The position numbers and the translations under genes are program-made. A model generated the notes under the pieces. The model worked only from the letters and a program-made list of their open reading frames with translations, was not told the origin of the DNA and made no database searches. A stretch of 64,000 bases of DNA from Curvivirga sp965219885 (GTDB lineage: Bacteria > Pseudomonadota > Alphaproteobacteria > UBA8366 > Aestuariispiraceae), in contig NZ_CBDCOT010000009.1 of the NCBI RefSeq assembly GCF_965219885.1, positions 2,046,001 through 2,110,000 on the forward strand, given 5' to 3'. Positions 17,119 to 25,568 of the stretch are shown here, piece after piece. Every line of letters starts with the position of its first letter. Within the stretch, counting starts at the first letter, position 1.

Positions 17119-18141
17119 TTATTGGCTAACGGCTTCCAACCATTCATCAACCCAGTCACTGTTATTCTTTGCCACCTCTTCGGATGAGATAGACAAAGAA
17201 GTTTCTGGATAATGGATTTTATCTTTGGCAAAAGCCGCTGGCAATTCCCCCGCATCCGCCACAGGCAACATCCAGTTTGTGGTTGGGATGATGGATTGGA
17301 ATTTATCAGATACCATAAAGTTCAGGAACTGATCTGCCAAAGTGGGATTAGGCGCATTTTTCAATTTTGCTGCCACTTCGATTTGCTCATAATGGCCTTC
17401 GCTGAAGGGCGCAGATTTATATTTAAACTCGCCTTCTGCTTCCATGTGATAGGCTGGTGAAGTGGTATAACTCAACACCATATCGGCTTCCCCTTCCAGG
17501 AACATACCATAAGCTTCGGACCAGCCTTTTGTGGTGGTGACGATTTTCTTGGATAGTTTTTCCCAAGCTTCGCCTGCTTGGTCACCATATACGGATTTTA
17601 CCCAAAGCAATAAACCAAGGCCAGGCGAAGAAGTGCGCGGGTCTTGGATCACGATAGACACATCAGCGTCTTCCACTAATGACTTTAAGCTTGTTGGTGG
17701 GGTTGTTTTGCTTGAATCATACACAAAAGCAAAATGACCATAATCAAACGGAACAAAAGTTGTGTCACTCCATCCATTAGGCAAGCTCAGTTTGGAAAGG
17801 TCTGTTGCACTTTCGCTAAAAAGCTTGGTGTTTTTTGCACGGGAAATCAGGTTTTGATCAAGGCCAAGAACGATATCGGCTTTGCTGTTTGATCCTTCAA
17901 GACGTAAACGACTTAAAAGACCAACCGCATCTTCGGTGGCAACCCATTGTAAGTCACATCCGCATTCTGCTTCGAATGCTTTTTCCACTTGTGGGCCCGG
18001 TCCCCAATCGGATGTGAAGGAATCATAGGTATAAACGGTGAGGACATTGTCATTGGCATTTGCCAAAGCAGGGGCCAAAGCCAAGGCGGCAACGGCAATA
18101 GATTTCTTAAATGTTTGAGATAAGCTCATTTCGCGCTCCAT
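17119..18141 (-). CDS. thiB: Thiamine-binding periplasmic protein
   Basis: The protein delivers thiamine or its phosphates to ThiPQ. Its 340 residues start with a signal peptide ending near ALANA. The mature protein opens LTVYTYDSFTSDWGPG, typical of ThiB, with KADIVLGLDQNL after it. Two starts are possible: ATG at 18141 (AGGAACC upstream) and ATG at 18129 (GGAGCG upstream). I keep 18141 because its SD can be sequestered by the hairpin at 18145-18165. It is the first gene of thiBPQ, under a TPP riboswitch. Confidence 0.94.
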   Translation of the reverse strand: MEREMSLSQTFKKSIAVAALALAPALANANDNVLTVYTYDSFTSDWGPGPQVEKAFEAECGCDLQWVATEDAVGLLSRLRLEGSNSKADIVLGLDQNLISRAKNTKLFSESATDLSKLSLPNGWSDTTFVPFDYGHFAFVYDSSKTTPPTSLKSLVEDADVSIVIQDPRTSSPGLGLLLWVKSVYGDQAGEAWEKLSKKIVTTTKGWSEAYGMFLEGEADMVLSYTTSPAYHMEAEGEFKYKSAPFSEGHYEQIEVAAKLKNAPNPTLADQFLNFMVSDKFQSIIPTTNWMLPVADAGELPAAFAKDKIHYPETSLSISSEEVAKNNSDWVDEWLEAVSQ

Positions 18142-18144
18142 TAA

Positions 18145-18165
18145 GGTTCCTGTTAATAAGGACCC
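18145..18165 (-). promoter_or_regulatory. Hairpin covering the thiB Shine-Dalgarno
   Basis: On the minus strand, GGGTCCT pairs with AGGAACC (6 of 7 positions) around a 7-nt loop. The right arm is the thiB SD. This could be the translational expression platform of the TPP riboswitch upstream. Confidence 0.5.
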
Positions 18166-18233
18166 AATTTGGTTAATGGGTAGCGGCGGTCTTGTATGAA
18201 ATTTTCAGAATTGGAAAAACTCTGTGATTTCCT

Positions 18234-18322
18234 CAATCCCTCCGCCGGAATTACCCGGTTCAGGTTCAGCGGGTTTTCGAAGAAAGTTTTCGAATCTCAG
18301 CTTGTAAAGCACCCCGTTGAGA
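18234..18322 (-). ncRNA. TPP riboswitch (THI element)
   Basis: The minus strand carries the conserved blocks in order: GGGGTGC, GCTGAGA, ACCCGCTGAACCTGA, CCGGGTAATTCCGGCG and GAGGGA. These make the two-armed thiamine pyrophosphate aptamer. It lies about 95 nt upstream of thiB. No T-rich terminator follows, so control is probably translational. Confidence 0.96.
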
Positions 18323-18354
18323 TCAGCAGAATTTATGCGGTTTTAGATTGAGAA

Positions 18355-19038
18355 TCAAGATGCCTCAGGATCAAAACTCGTTTCAAATGTGGATTTTAAG
18401 GCCATATCCAGATCATGCATGGTAACGGGCAATCCCAAATCAACCAAAGAGGTCACGCCTAGTTTCTCATCCCCGATGCCACATGGTACGATCCCGCCAA
18501 AATGGGATAGGTCCGGTTCCACATTAATAGAAATACCATGGAAAGTGACCCATTTACGAAGACGCACACCAATGGCGGCAATTTTGTCTTCATAACCATT
18601 GCCACGATCTACCCAAATGCCAACCCGGCCTTCGCGTGTTTCACCAACCACATTGAACTCTTCAAGTGCGTTTTTAACCCATCCTTCCAGATGGGCGACA
18701 AACCAGCGTACATCGGGATTACGCTTCTTTAGATTCAACATCACATAGGCGATTCGTTGACCCGGACCATGATAGGTATATTGCCCACCACGCCCCACGT
18801 CATAAACTGGAAAACGATCAGGGGTGAGTAGGTCTTCACGCCTGGCACTGGTGCCTGCAGTATAAAGAGGTGGATGTTCCAGAAACCAGATGCATTCCGG
18901 CGCTTTACCGGCCTGAATATCGGCCACACGTTGTTCCATAAAGGCGGTGGCGGTTTCATAGTTTACATAGCCGTCTTTGCCATCCAGCCCGTATTTCCAT
19001 TCGATTTCTTTGTTTAGATCGCTAAAATTTTCAGTCAT
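18355..19038 (-). CDS. lipB: Lipoyl(octanoyl) transferase
   Basis: LipB moves octanoate from acyl carrier protein to the E2 and GcvH lipoyl domains, the first step of lipoate synthesis. The 227 residues contain the signature GRGGQYTYHGPGQ at 82-94, a conserved Lys152 region (DKIAAIGVRLRKWVTFHG) and the catalytic Cys186 in GGIVPCGI. It is a single gene, transcribed toward the riboswitch region. Confidence 0.96.
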   Translation of the reverse strand: MTENFSDLNKEIEWKYGLDGKDGYVNYETATAFMEQRVADIQAGKAPECIWFLEHPPLYTAGTSARREDLLTPDRFPVYDVGRGGQYTYHGPGQRIAYVMLNLKKRNPDVRWFVAHLEGWVKNALEEFNVVGETREGRVGIWVDRGNGYEDKIAAIGVRLRKWVTFHGISINVEPDLSHFGGIVPCGIGDEKLGVTSLVDLGLPVTMHDLDMALKSTFETSFDPEAS

Positions 19039-19161
19039 GACAGCATATATAGGAAGAATGGGCTTGATTAGCCAGCCCCCTTTTGTTATTCACCACCCGT
19101 CTCAAGGATTTGGGACTTCTACCAAGCCTGATAGAGTTATTTCTAACAAGGCAAATGCGAT

Positions 19162-19249
19162 GCGGTCGTGGCGGAATTGGTAGACGCGCAGCGTTGAGGT
19201 CGCTGTGGGTTAATAGCCCGTGGAAGTTCGAGTCTTCTCGACCGCACCA
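19162..19249 (+). tRNA. tRNA-Leu (anticodon GAG)
   Basis: The acceptor stem GCGGTCG pairs with CGACCGC. The anticodon stem CAGCG/CGCTG holds loop TTGAGGT, giving GAG. A long variable arm marks the tRNA as class II. CCA is encoded (19247-19249). It reads CUC/CUU codons. Confidence 0.95.
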
Positions 19250-19268
19250 TAACTCCAAAGAGTTCAAG

Positions 19269-19306
19269 AACCCCGTTCAGTCCAACCTGAAGCGGGGTTT
19301 TCTTTT
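19269..19306 (+). terminator. Terminator after tRNA-Leu
   Basis: The stem AACCCCG / CGGGGTT is followed by TTCTTTT. Its 3' half (19290-19308) recurs exactly at 21360-21378. Confidence 0.75.
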
Positions 19307-19308
19307 AT
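19290..19308 (+). repeat. 19-bp direct repeat, left copy
   Basis: The sequence AAGCGGGGTTTTCTTTTAT is identical to 21360-21378. The two copies bracket the DUF2927-like gene. Confidence 0.8.
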
Positions 19309-19383
19309 TCATGCATATCATTTTTTACTTTTATGATTGATGGACTTCCTCTAGGTATTTCCACAATGGATTGGGGGAAGGGT

Positions 19384-21312
19384 ATGCCTAAAACAATTAG
19401 ATTATTTTGCCTGTTCGGATTGATGGTGATAGCGATTGGCGTTGCTATTACGGTGCTTAGTTTCACAGATGTCATTTCACCTTTAAATCATCCGAGGCGA
19501 TTTCTGCTCACACATGTGGCATTATTTATACTTATATTGGGAATTAAGCGGCGAGGTTCTTCATTCTTGAGCTTAATTTATACGCTTCTATCTGTACTGA
19601 TTATATTTCCGCCAATTTTCAGATTAATGGATTTGTCCGGTAATATTCCACTGAAAGAAGTTTTACGTTTGCTGCAGATGATTTTAGGAAGTGCAGCGTT
19701 ATATTGTTTATATGCGCAAGATAGTCGCAACTGGGTTTTGAAGAAGAGTCGATTTAGAGAAGTATTACTTTCCCTCTTAACTTATCCTTCCTGGATCAAG
19801 AACGCGATTTATAAAAATAAAAATGCGAATGAATATGGCTGGTTAATGCATCCAGGAGAAGCGTCGGCTCTTTCTCAGCAATCAGGTTATTTTGTAAGCG
19901 AGCAGAATGAAATAATGTTTTGGCCAGGGAAACAGGAACCTGGATATTATATTTCTGAAGAAGATGTCGGGCATATAGTTCTGAGTGAGGAGAGGAAAAC
20001 CGGCTGGAAAATGGGGCTAATTTTGTTTTTATCTTTAATGCTCATGATTTTTGGTCTCTTTCAATATGCCCTTAAAATTCATCCGATTTTGGAAAGCTAT
20101 TCGGGTTTTCAAAATGTTTTTAGCTCTAAGATGTTAATGGTAGCTGGTATATTTTCACTATTATGTCTTTATTTCATATGTATGATGTTTGTTTTGAGGG
20201 GGATTGTTCAAAACCGTTGGATCAATAAAACCCGTGATTATTTGAAGACGAATCGTAAAATTCATTCTCCTCGTCCCAAATATAAAAAAGTAAAAACAAG
20301 TGATATATGGGATGGGTACGTATCATTTAAAATTCTTGCTTGGCTGTTCATTCCACTTTTGGTCATCGCGATATCTTTAACAGTTGGTCTCAAGATAGGT
20401 GATTTAATAATTATTCTTATTGTTTCTTCCTTTCTTCTGCTTGTGCCAATCTATGCGATTTGGCAAGAAATTATAGGTATCAATATGATGGAGGAAAATC
20501 TATACCGCCCGTTAAATGCGGAATCCCAATCTTCTATTGATGCTGCCGAGACAGAAAATAAAGACGAAAATCATTTGAAATTATTATTCTGGCGCGGTGT
20601 TTTTGGGATCGAATGGTTACTAACCGGGCGACAATTGGTGTTTATCACAGGACCAATATTTTTGAGTGTCCTCATTTTGTATCCTAAAATAAATGAAGAG
20701 ACGATTTCAGTGAATGAACTACCTGCGTGGTATCAAACAGTTGTTTTTGGGAGCCAAGAAACTGGATATGCCCCCAGCCATATTACAAAATGGGATCAGG
20801 AAGTGATTATTTATCTTGATCCGCAAATACCTGAAAAATTGTTACATGGATTAATGGCTGAGCTATCGGACTGGGGCAAGAAAGCAAGTTTGGACTTAAC
20901 TGTTATTGAGGATGACGAAGACCACGCGAACATACACATATACAATGTGGCAGATTATTTATTAAACAGTCAGGGCGAGCAAATGATGTGGACCTTTGAA
21001 AGTCAGCAAAGTAATGGTTTGTTAGAAGATGTTAAGATTTTTGTTTCTACAAAGAAAATGAGAGAAAATATCGACGATAGTAAGACGCAAGATAAGCTTT
21101 ATGAAGGTTTGGCCATAAACTTGTCGTCAAAGGCTTTGGGGCTATGGGGGGATTATATTGCTAATCCGCAGAAGTTTTCTAGCTCAAGTTTTGATCGATA
21201 TGCTTTATATGACTTGCTGATCAGCATTCACTATGATGATCGGATCAAGGCGGGGATGACAGTTAATGAAGTTATGCCATTCGTCGAAAAAATAGCCATG
21301 GAAAAAGAATAA
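19384..21312 (+). CDS. Polytopic membrane protein with C-terminal DUF2927-like domain
   Basis: The protein has about 642 residues and roughly nine hydrophobic segments: four near the N-terminus, two near 205-270, two near 325-365 and one near 430-450. A soluble C-terminal region of about 190 residues follows. Its end, SIHYDDRIKAGMTVNEVMPF, resembles the end of DUF2927 proteins (recalled, not searched). I chose ATG 19384 because a purine-rich GGGGGAAGGG precedes it; upstream in-frame ATGs at 19333 and 19366 lack one. Function is unknown. It is flanked by an exact 19-bp repeat. Confidence 0.65.
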   Translation: MPKTIRLFCLFGLMVIAIGVAITVLSFTDVISPLNHPRRFLLTHVALFILILGIKRRGSSFLSLIYTLLSVLIIFPPIFRLMDLSGNIPLKEVLRLLQMILGSAALYCLYAQDSRNWVLKKSRFREVLLSLLTYPSWIKNAIYKNKNANEYGWLMHPGEASALSQQSGYFVSEQNEIMFWPGKQEPGYYISEEDVGHIVLSEERKTGWKMGLILFLSLMLMIFGLFQYALKIHPILESYSGFQNVFSSKMLMVAGIFSLLCLYFICMMFVLRGIVQNRWINKTRDYLKTNRKIHSPRPKYKKVKTSDIWDGYVSFKILAWLFIPLLVIAISLTVGLKIGDLIIILIVSSFLLLVPIYAIWQEIIGINMMEENLYRPLNAESQSSIDAAETENKDENHLKLLFWRGVFGIEWLLTGRQLVFITGPIFLSVLILYPKINEETISVNELPAWYQTVVFGSQETGYAPSHITKWDQEVIIYLDPQIPEKLLHGLMAELSDWGKKASLDLTVIEDDEDHANIHIYNVADYLLNSQGEQMMWTFESQQSNGLLEDVKIFVSTKKMRENIDDSKTQDKLYEGLAINLSSKALGLWGDYIANPQKFSSSSFDRYALYDLLISIHYDDRIKAGMTVNEVMPFVEKIAMEKE

Positions 21313-21339
21313 ACCATATTCCTTGGACATATTGTAATG

Positions 21340-21376
21340 AAACCCAATTTCAGTATCTAAAGCGGGGTTTTCTTTT
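21340..21376 (+). terminator. Terminator-like element after the DUF2927-like gene
   Basis: The short stem AAACCC / GGGTTT is followed by TCTTTT. The right side is identical to the terminator downstream of tRNA-Leu. Confidence 0.5.
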
Positions 21377-21378
21377 AT
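21360..21378 (+). repeat. 19-bp direct repeat, right copy
   Basis: It is identical to 19290-19308 and lies 2,070 bp downstream of that copy. Confidence 0.8.
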
Positions 21379-21516
21379 CCTTCATATGTTTGTCTGATGA
21401 TTTTTCGAGGTTTATAATCCTATCACAGGAATATGTGCTTGTTGATTTTGTTCTATTTTTGTTCTATATAATTTCACGTCATTCGTGACGAAAAATAACA
21501 GAAATAGGAAATATAT

Positions 21517-22083
21517 ATGACATTAGAAAATTTAGATTGCACAACAAATCCGGGTCAAGTTGTAGACATGGAATTGGTTGATAAGACTTATGTGGATCAT
21601 GCATTGGCATGTTTGAAACAGTCCTTGTTAGAAAAGATTGTGCCTGCCGGATCAATCTTCTGGTTTGCAGCGGATGCAGTACCATCAGGATATCTGTCTT
21701 GTAATGGTGGTGAGATTTCCCGGGAAACATATAGCAATCTATTTAGTGTGATTGGTGAAACATTTGGTGCTGGTGATGGTGTTTCCACATTTGATTTACC
21801 TGATCTTCGTGGTGAGTTTATTCGCGGTTGGGATGATGATCGCGGTGTAGATACTGGGCGTGGTTTTGCAACCTCTCAAAGTGATGCTGTAGATCCGTCG
21901 AGCTTAAAAATTCTACGAAATGGTACAGATATTGGCACAACGTCTGGTCGCTCCCAGCAAAAGGAAAACGGCGCGAGTTATCCATCTTATAATGGTCGTT
22001 ACAATGATAACTATACAATTGGTGGAGGTAGCTCTGAAACGCGACCACGTAATATTGCCCTGTTACCTTGTATTAAATACTAG
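21517..22083 (+). CDS. Phage tail-collar domain protein
   Basis: The 188-residue protein contains a Collar domain (tail fibre/microcystin-dependent type) at about 43-120. Visible are PAGSIFWFAADAVPSGYLSC, GETFGAGDGVSTFDLPDLRGEFIRGWDD, and a C-terminal half ending ETRPRNIALLPCIKY, typical of the family. There is no signal peptide and no other phage gene nearby. A ribosome binding site (AATAGGAAA) lies upstream and a strong terminator follows. It could be a domesticated tail or adhesin module. Confidence 0.85.
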   Translation: MTLENLDCTTNPGQVVDMELVDKTYVDHALACLKQSLLEKIVPAGSIFWFAADAVPSGYLSCNGGEISRETYSNLFSVIGETFGAGDGVSTFDLPDLRGEFIRGWDDDRGVDTGRGFATSQSDAVDPSSLKILRNGTDIGTTSGRSQQKENGASYPSYNGRYNDNYTIGGGSSETRPRNIALLPCIKY

Positions 22084-22105
22084 ATACAAGTTTATCCCAA
22101 TTAAG

Positions 22106-22132
22106 AAAGGCGACCTATTGGTCGCCTTTTTT
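22106..22132 (+). terminator. Terminator after the tail-collar gene
   Basis: The stem AAAGGCGACC / GGTCGCCTTT has a 4-nt loop and a T run. It may also serve the convergent DUF4197 gene. Confidence 0.88.
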
Positions 22133-22158
22133 GTCATTTTAACTTAAAAGAAGTCAAC

Positions 22159-22938
22159 TTATTGCCCAAAAAGCTTCAGCAAAATATCTTTTCCATATTG
22201 GGCAGGATTTTCGCGAATGGCGGCTTCTTCCAAAGCTAGATAATGAAATAAACCTTCCAAAGCTAAATCTGTTGCATGATCTGTCAGGTCGGCTTTTAGG
22301 TCAGGCATAAAGGGGATGGAATCATATTCACCGACGAGCTGATCATAGGCTTGGATCGCGCCAACATCCTGAAGGCTTTGATCAATAACGGGAGAGATGG
22401 TTTGTTTGAGATCGGACGTGGAAACTTTACGAAAATAAGATGTGGCTGCATCTTGGGGACCTTCATAAATCGCTTTGGCATCTTCAAAGCTCATATCCTG
22501 AATAGCTTTTAAGACCAGATCACGCGCTTTAGGCATGGCCGCTTCAGCCCCTCTATTGAGGCGTAATTCAATATCATCCGCCATGGAAGATAGGCCAAAT
22601 TGACTCAATGTGGATTGCACAGCTGTGAGTTCTTTAGGGAGTGGGATATGAATCTTGGGGTCCCCATTAAAACCATCTGCGGCACCTAGTTGTCCCACCA
22701 CTGTCTGAACCCCGACATTTAAGGCTTCTTTAAGTCCCTCAATAACCTCTTCATTGGATAAAAGACCTGCAACGCCGCTACCACCAGAATTTTCACTTTC
22801 AGTGACGCCTGTTTCAGTAATCACGTTTTGCAATTTATCCAACCAGCTCGACGCTTCAGCCTTAGGGGTGCTGAATGCTGTTAATAAAGGTAAAGCTGTC
22901 AAAATGGAAAGGACTGAAACGGAACGATTTCTTGGCAT
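22159..22938 (-). CDS. DUF4197 exported protein
   Basis: From the ATG at 22938 the product has 259 residues, with a signal peptide (MPRNRSVSVLSILTALPLL...TPKAEA). The mature part is helical and shows DUF4197 blocks: GLKEALNVGVQTVVGQLG, IHIPLPKEL, LNRGAEAAMPKA, ATSYFRKVSTSDL and a C-terminal GLFHYLALEEAAIRENPA. The next upstream in-frame ATG (22998) would bury the signal peptide, so it was rejected. AGAAGG lies upstream of the chosen ATG. The function of the family is unknown. Confidence 0.85.
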   Translation of the reverse strand: MPRNRSVSVLSILTALPLLTAFSTPKAEASSWLDKLQNVITETGVTESENSGGSGVAGLLSNEEVIEGLKEALNVGVQTVVGQLGAADGFNGDPKIHIPLPKELTAVQSTLSQFGLSSMADDIELRLNRGAEAAMPKARDLVLKAIQDMSFEDAKAIYEGPQDAATSYFRKVSTSDLKQTISPVIDQSLQDVGAIQAYDQLVGEYDSIPFMPDLKADLTDHATDLALEGLFHYLALEEAAIRENPAQYGKDILLKLFGQ

Positions 22939-23172
22939 AATAAATTCTGACCTTCTGAAATATGCGTAGTGAGATTCTGTTAGAGGAAGTTTACACAATT
23001 CAATCTCTTATGGCAGTTGTTTTTTTAAACTCTTCTTGTTGCTAGCGAAAGTTATGGTTGAGTAAGATGCATGGTGTGAACTCCGTAAAATTCGATTTTA
23101 ATCAGACAGTAGGGTTTTCTTTTGTTGAGTTGGTAGGTAGTTTTAAGACTTATATTGTAGAGTGCAAAGAAT

Positions 23173-23391
23173 ATGTCTAACCAACAACCAAATAACCCTT
23201 TACATGGGATTAAACTTGAAACAATTGTGACTGAGCTTGTGGAGTATTATGGCTGGGACGGGTTAGGGAAGCGGATCAATATCAACTGTTTTAAGTTTGA
23301 TTGTTCTGTGAAATCGTCTTTGAAGTTTTTACGAAAAACCCAATGGGCCAGAGACAAGGTTGAAAATCTTTATATTTCAACTTTTAAGTAA
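23173..23391 (+). CDS. VF530 family (DUF2132) small protein
   Basis: The 72-residue protein matches the VF530 family closely: NPLHGIKLETIVTELVEYYG, RININCFKFD and SSLKFLRKTQWARDKVE. VF530-type proteins have a small helical fold and have been suggested to bind DNA. It is a single gene with no tight neighbour. Confidence 0.92.
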   Translation: MSNQQPNNPLHGIKLETIVTELVEYYGWDGLGKRININCFKFDCSVKSSLKFLRKTQWARDKVENLYISTFK

Positions 23392-23552
23392 TGATGATGT
23401 CTTGGTTTACCCGTTAAAATGTTAGAGGTCTGTTTACAGGCGAATGAATATTAGTGTATCCTTATGTTTCGATGGTTTGGCATGAGGTGTATTTCTGCGT
23501 CTAGCAAGACGTTGGATTTCGTCTCTATATTTTGCAGAGGAAGAGGGGGAAG

Positions 23553-24101
23553 ATGTTGTCTAAAATAAATATTTTCCGAGGATATAGATTAACCCAAGCG
23601 CTTGTAATCGTATTGTTCAGCCTGTTGTTGTCTGGCTGTTTTACTGTGACTTGGGTTTCGCCGTATGACCAAAAGCTTGTTGATGGGCTGGAGGAGTTTC
23701 ATAAAGACGCGGCAACTTTCGTGGTGAAGATGGAAAATGACGGATCAAAAAAGGATAGTTTCCAAGAATTTAAGCCTGAATATGACAAATTGATGGTGAA
23801 GTTAGATACCTTGTTGGTGCGAGCAACAGCGAATTCTAGCCATATAGATGATCATGGAATGGATATTCAAGAGTTGATAAATGAGGCATTGGCAGATGCC
23901 ACTGGTGGAGACCCGAACCAATTCAAAGATGTATCGCTAAGTGCTGCGCAGATTATTGATCTTCGAAATCTTATCGTAAAATGGAGAGAAGATCATAAAC
24001 TTCAAGATAGATCTACGGGCGTTTGGAAAGTCAGGAGAGCCGCGCTGGGACGTGCAATTGTAGCAGTGATGACGTTCGAATTATCGAAAAAAGCTGAATA
24101 A
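23553..24101 (+). CDS. Putative lipoprotein of unknown family
   Basis: The product has 182 residues from the ATG at 23553, which follows an AGGGGGAAG ribosome binding site; an in-frame TTG 21 nt earlier is less likely. The lipobox LLSGC sits at the end of a hydrophobic segment, so the mature protein should start at Cys and be membrane-anchored. The rest is charged and helical, with no recognised domain. The next gene starts 38 bp downstream on the same strand, so the two probably form a pair. Confidence 0.72.
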   Translation: MLSKINIFRGYRLTQALVIVLFSLLLSGCFTVTWVSPYDQKLVDGLEEFHKDAATFVVKMENDGSKKDSFQEFKPEYDKLMVKLDTLLVRATANSSHIDDHGMDIQELINEALADATGGDPNQFKDVSLSAAQIIDLRNLIVKWREDHKLQDRSTGVWKVRRAALGRAIVAVMTFELSKKAE

Positions 24102-24139
24102 ATAGTTTTATTGCTGGGATATCCGCAGGGAGGTTTGAC

Positions 24140-24499
24140 ATGAGTACAATTATAGATCGATTGAATAGCTTAGATCTTGAGGAAGTTCTTAAAGCTGCTA
24201 TTGCTGCTGCAAAAGTCAGTGCAGGTGGTGAATGGAACGAAATTAGAGAATTTGCAAAAAAAGCAGCGAAGAATTTACTTAACTCAGGGGTTATGGTTGC
24301 CAAGTTATTGGCTGAGAATTCCATAACCGAAGGAGACGCGCGTCAATTAGCAGAAGAAGAGAAGATTGTCGTTAGGATGCAACTTAGAACTTTTGCTGGT
24401 GTTGCGTTGGTTACGGCCCAAAATGTTTTTAATGCTGTTATGGGTGTAGTTAAAGAAACAATAAATGGTGTAATTGGACTGGCAAATCCAATCTTTTAA
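24140..24499 (+). CDS. Small helical protein of unknown family
   Basis: The 119-residue product has no signal peptide. The first two thirds are amphipathic and Ala/Lys/Glu-rich. The C-terminal third (about 85-119) is hydrophobic enough for membrane or protein contact. An AGGGAGG ribosome binding site precedes the ATG. It lies downstream of the lipoprotein gene and upstream of a strong terminator. I recognise no family. Confidence 0.65.
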   Translation: MSTIIDRLNSLDLEEVLKAAIAAAKVSAGGEWNEIREFAKKAAKNLLNSGVMVAKLLAENSITEGDARQLAEEEKIVVRMQLRTFAGVALVTAQNVFNAVMGVVKETINGVIGLANPIF

Positions 24500-24529
24500 C
24501 GATTTTTATTCGGTCTGATGTTTTAATTT

Positions 24530-24565
24530 AAATACCCCTACAAGATTTATCTTGTAGGGGTATTT
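24530..24565. terminator. Bidirectional terminator between convergent genes
   Basis: A perfect 15-bp stem starts AAATACCCCTACAAG and has a 6-nt loop. A/T runs on both sides serve the helical-protein gene (+) and the AhpD-like gene (-). Confidence 0.9.
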
Positions 24566-24569
24566 CTAT

Positions 24570-25025
24570 TTAATTTACTTTATCAACCTCATGTTGAGCA
24601 CGAAGGCCAACCGCGATGCGGTTCCAGATATTGATGGTGCCCACAGCCACTGTAAGTTTGGCGATTTCTTCGTCGGAAAAATGCGGTTTTAATAATTCAT
24701 AATCAGAATCTGGTGCGCCTGTTTGGGCAACATTGGTAAGAGATTCTGTCCATGCTAAAACTGCACGTTCCTTATCACTGTAAACTGGGCTTTCACGCCA
24801 AACGGAAATCAAGGATAACCATTGATCTCCAAAGCCATGTTTACGGGCTTCTTTCATATGCATATCAATGCAATAGGCACAGCCATTGATTTGGGAGGCA
24901 CGAATTTTCAGCAGATGCAAAATGCCTTTTTCGATACCGGATTTTTGGGAAACGAATTCTTCCAATCCCAATACAGCCTGAAATGCTTCCGGTGAAGCCG
25001 TGATATAATCCATTCTTTGTTCCAT
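24570..25025 (-). CDS. AhpD-like carboxymuconolactone decarboxylase family protein
   Basis: The 151-residue protein carries the CxxC redox motif with its His partner (GCAYCIDMHMKEARKHG, near 47-63), as in AhpD-type alkylhydroperoxidases. It ends with a helical part, AHEVDKVN. It is encoded 26 bp after an Rrf2-type regulator on the same strand, so it is probably the regulated target in an oxidative or nitrosative stress response. It shows no sign of the lactone-decarboxylase activity that gives the family its name. Confidence 0.88.
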   Translation of the reverse strand: MEQRMDYITASPEAFQAVLGLEEFVSQKSGIEKGILHLLKIRASQINGCAYCIDMHMKEARKHGFGDQWLSLISVWRESPVYSDKERAVLAWTESLTNVAQTGAPDSDYELLKPHFSDEEIAKLTVAVGTINIWNRIAVGLRAQHEVDKVN

Positions 25026-25051
25026 GAGTTTATCCTTTCTTTGCAGTTGAA

Positions 25052-25552
25052 CTAAGATTTTACGAGACGTTGATTAGCTTCTAGGAAGGCACATCCTTGT
25101 GCCTGTAAGGTGCCATCATCTTCTGCCATCACTTGATCAAGGAGAGTTGCAATGGTGACTTTGTCCAATTCTGTCCTATAGGCCCATTCAGCTTTCAACA
25201 TGGCGGCATTAATTTGGCAGGGGGCTTTGTAATATTCTTTGGGCAGAGGATTTGGTCCTTTTTGGCGAATTTCCTTGCAACGAAATGCAGGTGCGCGGCC
25301 TTCGACTGCTAGTACAACATCCAATAAAGTGATTTTATCTGTTGGGCGCGCCAAGCTGTATCCACCTTTTGGGCCGGGGACTGTATTTAAAATACCTTCC
25401 CGGGAAAGTGCCTGAAGATGTTTTAACAGGTAACTTGTAGAGACACCGTGATATTCCGCCAAAGCCGCGGCTGATAACACATAACCGTCTTCGACCGTTC
25501 CTAACATTGCCACTGCATGTATAGCCTGTTCAACGCCATCACCTAACTTCAT
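25052..25552 (-). CDS. Rrf2 family transcriptional regulator
   Basis: The 166-residue protein has an N-terminal winged helix (about 1-80: VEQAIHAVAML, STSYLLKHLQALSREGIL, GPKGGYSLAR). A middle segment contains Cys residues (FRCKEIR and APCQI), possibly for redox or Fe-S sensing; the classic three-Cys spacing of NsrR is not obvious. It is the first gene of a two-gene unit with the AhpD-like protein. A 27-bp dyad lies just upstream of its SD (AGGAG), suggesting autorepression. Confidence 0.92.
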   Translation of the reverse strand: MKLGDGVEQAIHAVAMLGTVEDGYVLSAAALAEYHGVSTSYLLKHLQALSREGILNTVPGPKGGYSLARPTDKITLLDVVLAVEGRAPAFRCKEIRQKGPNPLPKEYYKAPCQINAAMLKAEWAYRTELDKVTIATLLDQVMAEDDGTLQAQGCAFLEANQRLVKS

Positions 25553-25568
25553 TTTATGATCTCCTCTT

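Noticed and set aside
24570..25025. Carboxymuconolactone decarboxylase activity
   Set aside because: The CxxC-His motif and the Rrf2 partner indicate the AhpD-like redox branch.
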